Below are positions 1 through 9,671 of a stretch of 50,504 nucleotides of DNA, piece by piece (the first letter of the stretch is position 1; each line of letters starts with the position of its first letter). The notes under the pieces were generated by a model. That model did not search any database. It saw nothing but the letters and a program-made list of their open reading frames with translations, and had not been told where the DNA came from. The position numbers were made by a program, and so were the translations under genes. This DNA is from Verrucomicrobiota bacterium (GTDB taxonomy: Bacteria > Verrucomicrobiota > Verrucomicrobiia > Palsa-1439), in NCBI GenBank assembly GCA_003164675.1, contig PLTX01000021.1:140-50643 (forward strand), written 5' to 3'.

Positions 1-2
1 CG

Positions 3-626
3 TTCAATCGTCTCGGACAAGAGGCCAGCGGCGTGGCAGGCACGGGCATCGGCCTCGTAGTGACCAAGCAACTGGCAGAACTGATGGAGGGCGTCCTCGG
101 CGTGGAAAGCACGGTCGGGATGGGAAGCGAGTTCTGGGTCGAACTGCTCTCGACTGCGGCGCCAGAACCTGCCGTTGGCGGGGCCGAACCTGCAGAACAA
201 GCACAACCGCGACGGCCGACCGGCACGCGCATCCGCACCCTGCTCTATATCGAGGACAACCCGGCGAACATGGAGCTGGTCGAGCAACTCATCGCGCGGC
301 GCACTGACTTAAGGCTGTTGACGGCGGTGAACGGGACTCTCGGCATCGAGCTGGCGCGAGCCTCTCCGACGGACGTGATTCTCATGGACATCAACCTGCC
401 TGGAATCAGCGGTATCGACGCTCTGAAGATCCTGCGCGAAGATCCGTCCACAGCGCACATCCCTGTCGTTGCCTTGAGCGCCAATGCCATGCCACGCGAC
501 ATCGCGAAGGGCTTGGAGGTGGGATTTTTCAGCTATCTCACCAAACCCATTAAGGTCAAAGAGTTCATGGAGACGTTGAACGCGGCCCTGGAGTTTGCAG
601 AAGAAACGGTTGGTCACAGCACCTAA
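3..626 (+). CDS. Hybrid histidine kinase, C-terminal part (HATPase end + receiver)
   Basis: The gene enters from the left edge, so its start and sensor domains are not visible. The first readable codons give FNRLGQE and then GTGIGL, the end of a HATPase_c catalytic domain with its G2 box. After an alanine/proline-rich linker a full receiver domain follows: acidic pocket in LLYIEDN, phospho-acceptor Asp in ILMDINLPG, conserved Ser in VALSANA and Lys in LTKPI. Kinases of this type autophosphorylate a His and pass the phosphate to a receiver Asp. It is the first of six same-strand signalling genes; the next starts 15 nt after its stop. The GTG at 33 lies inside the HATPase domain and is not the start. 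Confidence 0.9.
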   Translation, partial: FNRLGQEASGVAGTGIGLVVTKQLAELMEGVLGVESTVGMGSEFWVELLSTAAPEPAVGGAEPAEQAQPRRPTGTRIRTLLYIEDNPANMELVEQLIARRTDLRLLTAVNGTLGIELARASPTDVILMDINLPGISGIDALKILREDPSTAHIPVVALSANAMPRDIAKGLEVGFFSYLTKPIKVKEFMETLNAALEFAEETVGHST

Positions 627-641
627 CGCAGGACAAATACC

Positions 642-2669
642 ATGATCAGTTCATCGGACATTCTGAAAGCCAGCATCCTGATCGTTGACGATCAGGAAGC
701 CAATGTCTCTCTGCTGAAGCAAATGCTGTGCGGTGCCGGCTACGTTTCCATCGCCTCCACGAGGGATCCGCACGAGGTCTGCGAATTGCAGCGTAAGAAC
801 CGCTATTCCCTGATTCTGCTCGACCTCCAGATGCCCGGCTTGGATGGATTCCAAGTGATGGAAGGCCTGAAGGCCATCGAAACCGACGGCTATCTTCCTG
901 TCCTCGTGGTTACCGCCCAACCGCTTCACAAGCTGCGCGCGCTCAAAGCCGGGGCGAAGGATTTCGTCAGCAAACCGTTCGATCTCGCAGAGGTATTGAT
1001 GCGAGTTCACAACATGCTCGAAGTCCGCTTGCTGCACCTGGAAACCAAGAAACTCTACGAGCAAGTCGTCGCGGAACAGAAAGTGTCCGAGCAACTGCTG
1101 CTTATCTTTCGCTCCGGCCCGGGGGCCGTGAGCATCAACACCGTCGCTGACGGACGGTTTATTGACGCCAACGAGGAGCACTGCAGATTCTTCGGCTATT
1201 CGCGAGAAGAGCTCATCGGACGAAGCGTCACGGACTTCAACCTCTGGGCCAATCCCGAAGACCGGGCGCCCGCGATGCAGCGACTCCTCAAGGAAGGAGC
1301 GATGCGCGGCTTCGAAGCCAAACAGCGCCGCAGGTCCGGCGAAGTGCGCGATGTCCTGGCCTCCCTTGAATTGATCGAACTGGCCGGGGAGAGCGAGCCC
1401 GTGTTGATCTCCATGTCCACCGACATCACCGAGCGCAAACAGGCCGAACAGGCGCTACGCGCCTCCGAACTTAGTTATCGGCGGTTATTCGAATCGGCGA
1501 AGGACGGCATTCTGATTCTAGACGTTGACACGGGACGCATCACCGATGCGAACCCTTTCCTGGTTGAACTATTGGGTTTTTCTCACAGTGAAATGGTCGG
1601 CAAGACCGTCGGGGAACTCAGTCCGTTCAAGGACATCGAGTCCAATCAAGCCATGTTGGAGCGACTACAACAACACGGGTATGTCCGCTATGAAAACCTG
1701 CCACTGGAAACGAGAGATGGTCGCAAGATTGCCGTGGAGTTTGTCTGCAATGTGTATCCAGCCGGTGACCGCAACGTGATCCAATGCAATATCCGCGACA
1801 TCACCGCACGCAAGCAGGCCGAGGAGCAGTTGAAGACATCGGTCAAGGAAGTTGGCGACCTGAACACCGAGATCCGGGGTTTTTACCATACCCTCTCACA
1901 CGAACTGAAGACGCCGCTCACCTCCGCCCGCGAGTTTGTTTCCATTGTCATGGATGGTCTCGCCGGCCCGCTGAACGAAACCCAATTGGAATATTTGGGC
2001 ATCGCCAAAGAGAGCTGCGATCAGTTGCGCCTCTATATCAATGACATGTTGGATGTGACGCGACTGGAGACTGGGAAACTGAGCCTCGACTTCCAATCGG
2101 GACCCCTGGCGCCGCAGGTTGAAGCCGTGGTGAAAATGCTGACCCCGGCCGCGATGGGAAAAGGGATCAGCCTGAGCTGTGACTCTCAGCCGGACCTGCC
2201 GGCCGTCTCCTTCGACAAGTATCGCATCGTGCAGTTGCTCACGAATCTCATCACGAATGCCATCAAGTTTACCCCGGCAGGAGGTCAAATCCGCGTCAGC
2301 GTCAGCGAGGCTTCGGCGGACCCCGAATGCCTCCAGGTAGCGGTGCGCGATACCGGGCGGGGCATTCCCAAGGACCAACTCGACCTGATCTTTAGTCGCC
2401 GCTATCAGGCGCACCGCGATGACGCGATGGCCGAGTCACGTAGCGGCCTGGGTTTGGGCTTGTACATCTGCCAGGAATTGGTGCAGTTGCATGGCGGCCG
2501 CATCAGCGTGGAAAGCGAACTGGGCCAGGGCAGCACTTTCACCTTCACGATCCCGAAACCTTGCCCGCTGGAGCAGATACTAAACACTGTCCGCACCCTT
2601 TTACCCGAGGAATCACGAAACCGCCGGGGAACGCAAATTCAACCGGCTACCAAGCCCGTGAAGCCCTGA
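642..2669 (+). CDS. Receiver-PAS-PAS histidine kinase
   Basis: A 675-residue soluble kinase with an N-terminal receiver (about residues 10-125; phospho-Asp in LILLDLQMPG, Lys in VSKPFD), two PAS domains (about 150-265 and 275-395, each ending in the typical DITERKQAE/DITARKQAE), a HisKA dimerisation domain (about 415-480; phospho-His in HTLSHELKTPLTS) and a HATPase_c domain (about 520-640; N box LLTNLITNAIKF, G1 DTGRGIP, G2 GLGLGLY). No membrane segments or signal peptide are seen, so it probably senses a cytosolic signal. The receiver at the front suggests it is itself controlled by another kinase, perhaps the gene just upstream. It starts with ATG 15 nt after the previous stop and ends 7 nt before the next gene, so co-transcription is likely. 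Confidence 0.93.
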   Translation: MISSSDILKASILIVDDQEANVSLLKQMLCGAGYVSIASTRDPHEVCELQRKNRYSLILLDLQMPGLDGFQVMEGLKAIETDGYLPVLVVTAQPLHKLRALKAGAKDFVSKPFDLAEVLMRVHNMLEVRLLHLETKKLYEQVVAEQKVSEQLLLIFRSGPGAVSINTVADGRFIDANEEHCRFFGYSREELIGRSVTDFNLWANPEDRAPAMQRLLKEGAMRGFEAKQRRRSGEVRDVLASLELIELAGESEPVLISMSTDITERKQAEQALRASELSYRRLFESAKDGILILDVDTGRITDANPFLVELLGFSHSEMVGKTVGELSPFKDIESNQAMLERLQQHGYVRYENLPLETRDGRKIAVEFVCNVYPAGDRNVIQCNIRDITARKQAEEQLKTSVKEVGDLNTEIRGFYHTLSHELKTPLTSAREFVSIVMDGLAGPLNETQLEYLGIAKESCDQLRLYINDMLDVTRLETGKLSLDFQSGPLAPQVEAVVKMLTPAAMGKGISLSCDSQPDLPAVSFDKYRIVQLLTNLITNAIKFTPAGGQIRVSVSEASADPECLQVAVRDTGRGIPKDQLDLIFSRRYQAHRDDAMAESRSGLGLGLYICQELVQLHGGRISVESELGQGSTFTFTIPKPCPLEQILNTVRTLLPEESRNRRGTQIQPATKPVKP

Positions 2670-2676
2670 ACATGAG

Positions 2677-3174
2677 ATGGGTCAATGGACCGAGAAACGG
2701 TATTCAACACGAACTGTGAAAAAGATACTTGTCATTGATGATGACGAAAAAATCGCTCAGGCTCTCAAAATTCGCTTGAAGCCTGCGGGCTATGAGGTGT
2801 TAACCGCAGCGGACGGGGTTTACGGCCTCAGTCTGGCCATGGAGCACAAACCTGACCTGGTTATCCTGGACATTTGGATGCGGGTCGGAGGGGGCTTTTC
2901 CGTAGCCTACCGCCTTCGCGAGCGGGCTCCCGAGGTGCCCGTTATTTTCATCACCGCCAGCAAGCGGGCGGAGTTGAGAGAAATGGCGAACAATCTCGGC
3001 GCCGTGGGCTTCATTGAGAAGCCGTGGCAACCCGAAGAGCTTCTGGCGGCGGTGACTACCGCCTTAAAAGGCAGGTCGCCTTCGCCGGTCACTCCGGAGC
3101 ATCCCTCCGAGCCTCAGCCCACAGCCCACAGGATGGCGACCACCGTCAGCAACTTCCCGGTCACCCACCCATGA
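2677..3174 (+). CDS. Stand-alone receiver-domain response regulator
   Basis: 165 residues, essentially one receiver domain (KKILVIDDDE acidic pocket; phospho-Asp in LVILDIWMRVGGG; Thr in IFITASK; Lys in FIEKPWQ) with a short proline-rich tail and no output domain. Such regulators act by protein-protein contacts or as phosphate shuttles. The ATG at 2677 is used here; a GTG at 2716 sits directly before KKILVIDDD and may be the true start, since the 13 residues before it are not part of the fold. The tail reaches the stop at 3172-3174, where the next gene begins in a 4-nt overlap (ATGA), a sign of translational coupling. Confidence 0.88.
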   Translation: MGQWTEKRYSTRTVKKILVIDDDEKIAQALKIRLKPAGYEVLTAADGVYGLSLAMEHKPDLVILDIWMRVGGGFSVAYRLRERAPEVPVIFITASKRAELREMANNLGAVGFIEKPWQPEELLAAVTTALKGRSPSPVTPEHPSEPQPTAHRMATTVSNFPVTHP

Positions 3175-3596
3175 CCCCCAGGCCGCCAGCCAGGATTACC
3201 GGGCGGAAAAAAATCTTGATCGTGGAAGATGATCGCAAGATCGCGCTGGCCTTGGCCCTGCGATTGCGGGCGGCCGGGCAGGATGTCCTATTGGCTTACG
3301 ATGCCCTAGCCGGTGTGATCACCGCCCGCAAATACGGGCCGGACCTGGTGTTGCTGGATATTTGCCTGCCTGCCGGCGACGGGTTTCTGGTCGCGGAAAG
3401 GATTCAATCCCTGCTGCCCACGCTCACGCCCGTCATTTTCATGACCGCCAGCCGGCAGCCGGGATTGCGGGAGGAGGCGACCGCCCTCGGCGCGGCCGGA
3501 TTTCTGGAAAAACCGTTTGAAGTCGAGGAACTGATTGCCGCGATTCAGGACGCCCTCGACCCACCAGAGAAACCGGAGGGCAAACTGTTAGGGTAG
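3171..3596 (+). CDS. Stand-alone receiver-domain response regulator
   Basis: About 141 residues from the ATG at 3171, which overlaps the stop of the previous gene by 4 nt (ATGA). The product is a single receiver domain: KKILIVEDDRK acidic pocket, phospho-Asp in LVLLDICLPAGDG, Thr in IFMTASRQ, Lys in FLEKPFE. It is clearly paralogous to the preceding regulator (same length of domain, similar LR-EA---LGA-GF-EKP segment), so the pair probably arose by tandem duplication. No DNA-binding output domain is present. A longer reading from upstream would run through the previous gene in another frame and is rejected. The next kinase gene starts 27 nt downstream. Confidence 0.88.
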   Translation: MTPRPPARITGRKKILIVEDDRKIALALALRLRAAGQDVLLAYDALAGVITARKYGPDLVLLDICLPAGDGFLVAERIQSLLPTLTPVIFMTASRQPGLREEATALGAAGFLEKPFEVEELIAAIQDALDPPEKPEGKLLG

Positions 3597-3623
3597 TTCT
3601 TCTCGGAAAGAAAGAGGTTAAGA

Positions 3624-5177
3624 ATGAAATCCCCGCTCCACATCCTGCACTTGGAGGATGATCCAAACGATGCCGCGCTCGTTCAATCCACCCTGAAAGC
3701 CGAGGGCATCACCTGTGCGACCACCCGCGTGCAAAACCGCGATGATTTTGTGGCGGCGCTGGAACGCGGGAATGTTGACTTGATCCTTTCGGATTTCTCG
3801 CTGCCCGCGTTCGATGGGTTGTCCGTAGTGGAAATCGTGCGCGCCAAATGGCCCGACCTGCCGGTCATTCTGGTTTCCGGGACGCTGGGCGAGGAACGGG
3901 CCATTGATTCGCTCAAGAGCGGCGCGACGGATTATGTCCTGAAGGAACATCTCGCCCGGCTCGCTCCGGCGGTGCGCCGTGCCATGCACGAAGTCGAAGA
4001 ACGAGCCGAACGCCGGCGGTTGGAGGCGCAGTTTATCGAAGCGCAAAAAATGGAAGCGATCGGCCAGCTCGCCGGCGGCGTGGCGCATGACTTTAATAAC
4101 ATCCTCGCGGTCATCATGGGTTGCGGCGAATTAATCACGTCAAAACTTGGCGCAGACAGTCCGCTGCGAAAATATACCGAGGAGATCCAGCACGCGTCGA
4201 AGCGTGCCGCCGGGTTAACGCAGCAACTGCTCGTCTTCAGCCGCAAACAAACGGTGGAACCCGTCGTGCTCGACCTCAATGACGTGGTGAAAGACCTGGA
4301 CAACATGCTGCCGCGCCTCATTGACGAGAACATCGCAATGACGATTGTTCCCGGAAAACAAATCGGACGCGTCAAGGCCGACCCCGGCTACGTCGAGCAA
4401 GTGCTGATGAATCTGGTCGTCAATGCCCGCGATGCCATGCCCAACGGCGGCAAGCTCACCATCGCCACCAACAATGTCACGCTCGATGAAGACTACGCGC
4501 GCGCTCACACGGGCGCAATTCCCGGCGACTACGTGATGCTCAGTGTCAGCGACACGGGAACCGGCATGACCGACGAAGTCAAAGCGCGGCTGTTTGAAGC
4601 ATTTTTCACAACGAAGCCCAAGGGCAAAGGCACCGGCTTGGGCCTGGCGACCTGCCGTACCATCGTCCAACAATCCGGCGGCCACATCGGCGTTTACAGT
4701 GAAATTGGCAAGGGCACGACCTTCAAGATTTATCTTCCGCGAATCGAGCAGCCGCTGGATGTCGCGGCCAGACCGATCCAAGCCGGGCCGTTGCCGCGGG
4801 GGACGGAAACCTTGCTAATCGTGGAAGATGAGCCATCCGTAAGGCATCTCGCTGCGGGCGTGTTGGAAGCGCAAGGCTACAACGTGCTGCGCGCGAACAA
4901 CGGCCAGGATGGGTTGCGCGTGGCGCGGGAGCATAGAGGATCACCGATTCGTTTGGTGGTCACCGATGTCATCATGCCGCAGATGGGCGGCAAAGTGATG
5001 GCCGAGTGGTTAAGAACAACTTATCCCGATATCAAAATCCTCTTCACGTCGGGTTACACCGACGACGCCATCGCCCAGCATGGCGTGCTGGAGACGGGCG
5101 TCGCGTTTCTGCCGAAACCATACACACCGGGGATCCTCGCCCGCAAAGTGCGCGAGTTGCTGGATAAATCAGATTAG
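3624..5177 (+). CDS. Receiver-kinase-receiver hybrid histidine kinase
   Basis: 517 residues. An N-terminal receiver (1-125; Asp in LILSDFSLPAFDG) is followed by a dimerisation segment with LAGGVAHDFNN, the phospho-His box typical of the HPK4-type kinases, then a HATPase_c domain (about 245-365; N box MNLVVNARDAMPNGG, G1 DTGTGM, G2 KGTGLGLA) and a C-terminal receiver (395-515; Asp in LVVTDVIMPQMGG, Lys in LPKPY). It lacks membrane segments. It shares its kinase core with the very large kinase immediately downstream. The ATG at 3624 is preceded by GAAAGAAAGAGG, a purine-rich ribosome-binding region. It ends 10 nt before the start chosen for the next gene. Confidence 0.93.
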   Translation: MKSPLHILHLEDDPNDAALVQSTLKAEGITCATTRVQNRDDFVAALERGNVDLILSDFSLPAFDGLSVVEIVRAKWPDLPVILVSGTLGEERAIDSLKSGATDYVLKEHLARLAPAVRRAMHEVEERAERRRLEAQFIEAQKMEAIGQLAGGVAHDFNNILAVIMGCGELITSKLGADSPLRKYTEEIQHASKRAAGLTQQLLVFSRKQTVEPVVLDLNDVVKDLDNMLPRLIDENIAMTIVPGKQIGRVKADPGYVEQVLMNLVVNARDAMPNGGKLTIATNNVTLDEDYARAHTGAIPGDYVMLSVSDTGTGMTDEVKARLFEAFFTTKPKGKGTGLGLATCRTIVQQSGGHIGVYSEIGKGTTFKIYLPRIEQPLDVAARPIQAGPLPRGTETLLIVEDEPSVRHLAAGVLEAQGYNVLRANNGQDGLRVAREHRGSPIRLVVTDVIMPQMGGKVMAEWLRTTYPDIKILFTSGYTDDAIAQHGVLETGVAFLPKPYTPGILARKVRELLDKSD

Positions 5178-5187
5178 AAGGAAGCGA

Positions 5188-8100
5188 TTGACGACCCAAG
5201 AAAACATGGCCACCGATGGTGCGGCAACTGCCAGCCGTTTTCCGATCAGGCTTCTCACCGTCGCCTTTGTTCTGACGACCATAGCTTTCGCCTGGTTTGG
5301 CTGGAATATTTTCGATGCGGGTCGCGATGAGAAAGCGTTTACAGACCGGCTGTCGCGAATCGAGGAACTCCGAGGCGTCATCGTCCATCTAGACGAAGTG
5401 TTGACCGTGTCCGCGCGCATGGCGGCGGCGACGGGAGATTTGCGATGGGAAGATCGCTATCATCATTTCGAACCGCAATTAGATACCGCGATCAAGGAAA
5501 CAATAAAAATTGGAACCAGCCCCTCCAACATCAAAGCCGCGACCAAGACGGATGCGGCGAACATCACGTTGGTGGAAATGGAAAACCGCGCCTTTGCGTT
5601 GGTCCGTGCCGGCCGCAAGGAGGAGGCGCAGGCTGTATTGTTCAGTCCCGAGTATGAAAACCAGAAAAACATTTATGCCGAAGGGATAACGTCGTTCGTT
5701 GACCAAGTCAGGCGCGAAGTTGATGAAGGTGTGCGAAAGGAGCAGCGCATTGATTTGCTCTTAATAATCGCTTCTGTGGTTGTAGGAGGAATATCGCTTG
5801 TAGCATGGTTGTCGGCTGTGCGCGGCGTGCGACGATGGCGTGCCCAATTATTGGGTAGCCTCCACCGGCGCGTCGAGGCAGAGGAAAATCTGCGCGAGGC
5901 GCACGCGGAACTGGAGGTGCGAGTCCAGGAGCGCACCACTGAACTGGGAAAAACCAACCAAGCCTTGCAAGCGGAAATCACCGAGCGCCAACGCACCGAG
6001 GAACACCTTCGCGTGCAGGCCACAGCACTCGATGCGGCAGCCAATGCCATTGTGATTACCGATCACAACGGCGCGATCCAATCGGCTAACCCCGCTTTCA
6101 CGGCACTTACCGGCTACACAGCACCGGAGATCGTCGGACAGAACCTGCGCATCCTTAAAAGCGGCAAACAGGATGAGGCGTTCTATCGAAATCTGTGGCA
6201 GACGATTTCCTCCGGTCAGGTCTGGAGCGGGGAACTTACCAACCGCCGCAAGGACGGCAGTCTCTATGTCGATGAGATGACGATCACCCCGTTGCGGAAC
6301 GCCGACGGTGTGATCGCCCGTTACATTGCCATTAAGCAGGATATCACCGGGCGCAAAGAGCTTGAAGCACAAATGGAGCGGCTACGCACTGAACACGCAC
6401 GCATTTTGAACTCCATAGGGGAGGGCGTGCACTGGATTGACGTTGATGGGCGAATTAAATTTGAAAATCCTGCCGCTGCAAAAATGCTTGGCTATGAGGT
6501 CTCCGACCTGATCGGCAAGCCGGCGCATGCCACCATGCATCATACGCGGGCCGACGGCGCCGCCTACCCGCAAAGCGAATGTTCTATTTACGCGACTTTG
6601 AGAGATGGGGTGGTTCGCCGCGTGTCAGGCGAGGTCTTTTGCCGAAAAGATGGGTCGAGCTTTCCCGTCGAATATATATGCACGCCGGTTTACAACGAGA
6701 ACGGACGTTCCGGCGGCTCCGTGGTTATATTTACCGACATCACGGAGCGCAAGCGCGCGGAAGAGGCTCTACAGGAACGGGCGAAGTTGGCGGCGCTGGA
6801 AGCGGATGTGGGCACGGCACTCACACGGGGCGGGACGTTTGCGGAGATGCTTCGGCTGTGCAGCGAGGCGATCGTGCGACATCTGGACGGGGCGTTCGCG
6901 CGCATTTGGACGCTGAACGAGCGCGAGAAGATGCTGGAGTTGCAGGCCAGCGCCGGCAGGTACACGCACCTCAACGGACCGCATGGACGCGTGCCCGTCG
7001 GTAAATTCAAGATCGGACTGATTGCAGAAGAACGAAAGCCGCATCTGACCAACCAGGTGGTGGGCGATCCGCGCGTAGGCGATCAGGAATGGGCCAAACG
7101 CGAAGGCATGGTCGCCTTTGCCGGTTATCCCTTGTTGGTCGAAGATCGTTTGGTCGGTGTGGTGGCGATGTTCGCTTGTCACACTCTTACCGATACGACC
7201 CTGCAAGCCTTGGCCTCGATCTCCAACAACATCGCCGTGGGCATCGAGCGCAAGCGCGCGGAAGAGGCGCTACGTGCATCACAGCAGATCATCGAAGGGA
7301 TTATCAACGCGATACCCGTGAGGGTGTTCTGGAAGGACAAGAATCTCGTTTACTTGGGGTGTAACGCAGTATTCGCGCGCGATGCGGGATTTGCCGATCC
7401 GAAGGACATCATCGGGAAAGATGATTACCAGATGGGGTGGCGAGATCAAGCGGACTTGTATCGCGGCGATGACCGCCAGGTCATCGAGAGCGGCTGCTCC
7501 AAGCTTTTCATCGAAGAACCCCAGACGACCCCCGAAGGGAACACCATCACGCTTCTTTCGAGCAAGCTACCTCTGCGCAGTTCCAAGGGGGAGATCAGCG
7601 GCATACTCGGAACGTATATGGACATCACCGAGCGCAAAAGAGCCGAGGAGGTGTTGCGGCAGCGCGTGAAACTGCAGGATCAACTCGTCCATACCGCTGC
7701 AGCGGTGCCCGGCATGATTTATTCCCTGCGATTGCGTCCCGACGGTTCCACCCAGATGCCGTATGCGAGCGGGGCATTGAGCGAAATCTTCGACCTGCAA
7801 CCCGACGACGTCATCGAGGATGCGGTTCCCATCTTCTCATTGGTCCACCCGGACGACCTCGGGCATGTGCAAGCAACTATTGCCGAGTCCGCCCGCACGT
7901 TGAATCCATGGCGTGACGAGTTCCGTGTGCGCCATGCCCGGCTGGGGGAACTCTGGGTCGAGGGACATTCAGTGCCGCAGCGCGAACCCGACGGCAGCAT
8001 CTTATGGCACGGCTTTGTTCAGGACATCACCGAGCGCAAACGGCTCGAAGCCCTGTTATTTCAATCCCAGAAACTGGAAACCGTCGGCAAACTGGCAGGC

Positions 8101-9270
8101 GGTATCGCGCACGAGTTCAACAGCATCCTGACGGCCATCATCGGCCAGAGTGAATTACTGCTCGGCGATCTTCCCGCCGGGAGTCCGCTGGCCAAAAACG
8201 CGACCGAAATCAGCCAAGCCGCCGAGCGGGCCGCGACGTTGACGCGACAGCTTCTGGCTTACGGACGCAAACAAATTCTCCAGCCCGAAATCCTCGATCT
8301 GAACAATGTCCTGGCGGGCATGGATGGCATGTTGCGTCCCTTGATGGGCAGCAATGTGGACCTGCTCATCGTTCCCGCTGTTGGCCTGCAAGCGGTGAAA
8401 GCCGACGCCGGACAGATCGAGCAGGTCATCATGAACATCGCCATCAACGCCCGCGATGCCATGCCCAACGGCGGCAAACTCACGCTCGAAACCGCCAACG
8501 TCACGCTCGATCAGGAATACGTCAGCCGTTTTCCTGAATTGAAGGCAGGAGAATACGTGATGCTGGCCATCACGGACACGGGGGCAGGCATGAGCGAGGA
8601 AGCAAAGACCCGTGTGTTCGAGCCGTTTTTTTCCACCAAAGGCGTTGGCCAGGGGACAGGGTTGGGATTGTCCACTTGTTACGGCATCATCAAACAAAGC
8701 GGCGGTGATATCAGCGTCGATAGCGAGCCGGGTCGGGGCACGACTCTCAAGATTTATCTGCCGCAAGTTGAACCGCAGACGAAGATTCCCATTCAGCGTC
8801 TTGACTCACCTGATTTACCGCGCGGGACGGAAACCATTCTGCTGGTCGAGGATGATCCCGCGTTGCGTGCGATGGCTGCGACATTGTTAAGACGACTGGG
8901 TTACACGGTTTTGGCGGCGGACGATGACCTCGAAGCCTTGAGCCTGACCCACCAGGAAAGCACAGGATACATTGATTTGTTGTTCACGGATGTCGTGACG
9001 CCTCAAATGAGCGGCAAAGAATTGTCCGATCGCATCCACGCGTTGCATCCGAACACCAAGATTCTTTTCGCGTCCGCATATACGGAGAGCGCCATCGTTC
9101 ATCAGGGGGCACTGAATCCCGGCGTGGAGCTCCTGCAAAAACCGTTCACGCCGTCCGCGCTGGCCCTCAAAGTGCGGGAAGTGCTGGATCAACCGAGCGC
9201 TCCGAAACCGGACACCGCGCAAGAAACATTCGGACTCATGGAAATCCCCCGTGGGGCGAACACCCCATAG
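5188..9270 (+). CDS. Membrane multi-PAS/GAF hybrid histidine kinase
   Basis: About 1360 residues. The N-terminus has one membrane segment (about 20-42), a periplasmic helical sensor stretch with many charged residues, and a second membrane segment (about 188-214), then a coiled coil. Four PAS domains and one GAF domain follow (PAS 280-390, PAS 400-520, GAF 535-685, PAS 695-815, PAS 835-945, most ending in DITERK), then HisKA (phospho-His in LAGGIAHEFNS), HATPase_c (N box MNIAINARDAMPNGG, G1 DTGAGM, G2 QGTGLGLS) and a C-terminal receiver (Asp in LLFTDVVTPQMSG). TTG at 5188 is chosen because GAAGGA lies 5 nt upstream; ATG at 5206 is the alternative and has a weaker site. It closes the six-gene signalling run. 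Confidence 0.9.
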   Translation: MTTQENMATDGAATASRFPIRLLTVAFVLTTIAFAWFGWNIFDAGRDEKAFTDRLSRIEELRGVIVHLDEVLTVSARMAAATGDLRWEDRYHHFEPQLDTAIKETIKIGTSPSNIKAATKTDAANITLVEMENRAFALVRAGRKEEAQAVLFSPEYENQKNIYAEGITSFVDQVRREVDEGVRKEQRIDLLLIIASVVVGGISLVAWLSAVRGVRRWRAQLLGSLHRRVEAEENLREAHAELEVRVQERTTELGKTNQALQAEITERQRTEEHLRVQATALDAAANAIVITDHNGAIQSANPAFTALTGYTAPEIVGQNLRILKSGKQDEAFYRNLWQTISSGQVWSGELTNRRKDGSLYVDEMTITPLRNADGVIARYIAIKQDITGRKELEAQMERLRTEHARILNSIGEGVHWIDVDGRIKFENPAAAKMLGYEVSDLIGKPAHATMHHTRADGAAYPQSECSIYATLRDGVVRRVSGEVFCRKDGSSFPVEYICTPVYNENGRSGGSVVIFTDITERKRAEEALQERAKLAALEADVGTALTRGGTFAEMLRLCSEAIVRHLDGAFARIWTLNEREKMLELQASAGRYTHLNGPHGRVPVGKFKIGLIAEERKPHLTNQVVGDPRVGDQEWAKREGMVAFAGYPLLVEDRLVGVVAMFACHTLTDTTLQALASISNNIAVGIERKRAEEALRASQQIIEGIINAIPVRVFWKDKNLVYLGCNAVFARDAGFADPKDIIGKDDYQMGWRDQADLYRGDDRQVIESGCSKLFIEEPQTTPEGNTITLLSSKLPLRSSKGEISGILGTYMDITERKRAEEVLRQRVKLQDQLVHTAAAVPGMIYSLRLRPDGSTQMPYASGALSEIFDLQPDDVIEDAVPIFSLVHPDDLGHVQATIAESARTLNPWRDEFRVRHARLGELWVEGHSVPQREPDGSILWHGFVQDITERKRLEALLFQSQKLETVGKLAGGIAHEFNSILTAIIGQSELLLGDLPAGSPLAKNATEISQAAERAATLTRQLLAYGRKQILQPEILDLNNVLAGMDGMLRPLMGSNVDLLIVPAVGLQAVKADAGQIEQVIMNIAINARDAMPNGGKLTLETANVTLDQEYVSRFPELKAGEYVMLAITDTGAGMSEEAKTRVFEPFFSTKGVGQGTGLGLSTCYGIIKQSGGDISVDSEPGRGTTLKIYLPQVEPQTKIPIQRLDSPDLPRGTETILLVEDDPALRAMAATLLRRLGYTVLAADDDLEALSLTHQESTGYIDLLFTDVVTPQMSGKELSDRIHALHPNTKILFASAYTESAIVHQGALNPGVELLQKPFTPSALALKVREVLDQPSAPKPDTAQETFGLMEIPRGANTP

Positions 9271-9493
9271 CCCCCGCCGCGATTGCCGCGACGAATCAAA
9301 CGGTAGCGTGCTTTCATCTCTTCTTTCACGCAACCGCGACAATAGGCGAGGCCGACTCCGCAGTGTCAGCGAGTAGTGGGCGAGTTAACGCCTGTTACGC
9401 TGAATTCTCACGGAGTAGGAAAACTGGTGTCCGTTTTGGTGTCCGTTGCGGACCACACGGCTCCAAGCTCATTGCTGCCCACGCAGTTAGAGA
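9271..9493. other. Intergenic stretch between kinase cluster and tRNA-Cys
   Basis: No gene is supported here. Apparent short reading frames run through the tRNA. A tandem GGTGTCCGT/GGTGTCCGT pair sits near 9429-9448, downstream of the 3' end of the minus-strand tRNA. Nothing else is recognisable. Confidence 0.5.
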
Positions 9494-9567
9494 TGGAGGC
9501 GGGTGTCGGAATCGAACCGACGTTAGGAGTTTTGCAGACTCCCGCCTTACCACTTGGCTAACCCGCC
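9494..9567 (-). tRNA. tRNA-Cys (anticodon GCA), CCA encoded
   Basis: On the minus strand the 74-nt sequence folds as a standard cloverleaf. The acceptor stem is GGCGGGT paired with ACCCGCC, the D arm GCC-AAGTGGTAA-GGC, the anticodon stem GGAGT/ACTCC with loop CTGCAAA (anticodon GCA, Cys), and the T arm contains GGTTCGATTCC. The discriminator base is T and the CCA end is encoded (TGG at 9494-9496 on the plus strand). It lies near a cysteine desulfurase and serine acetyltransferase gene on the same strand. Confidence 0.95.
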
Positions 9568-9671
9568 CTCGCTCAACTCAGCTAGAATACCATGCCCGGC
9601 GGCTCGTGGCCACTGGAAAAAAAGCTGGTGACGGCGGCACGGTCCATCTTCTATACTCCCTGCCCAAATAG

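Noticed and set aside
9376-9561. Frame giving EAGVGIEPTLGVLQTPALP
   Set aside because: It is a reading through the minus-strand tRNA-Cys, a well-known source of false proteins.
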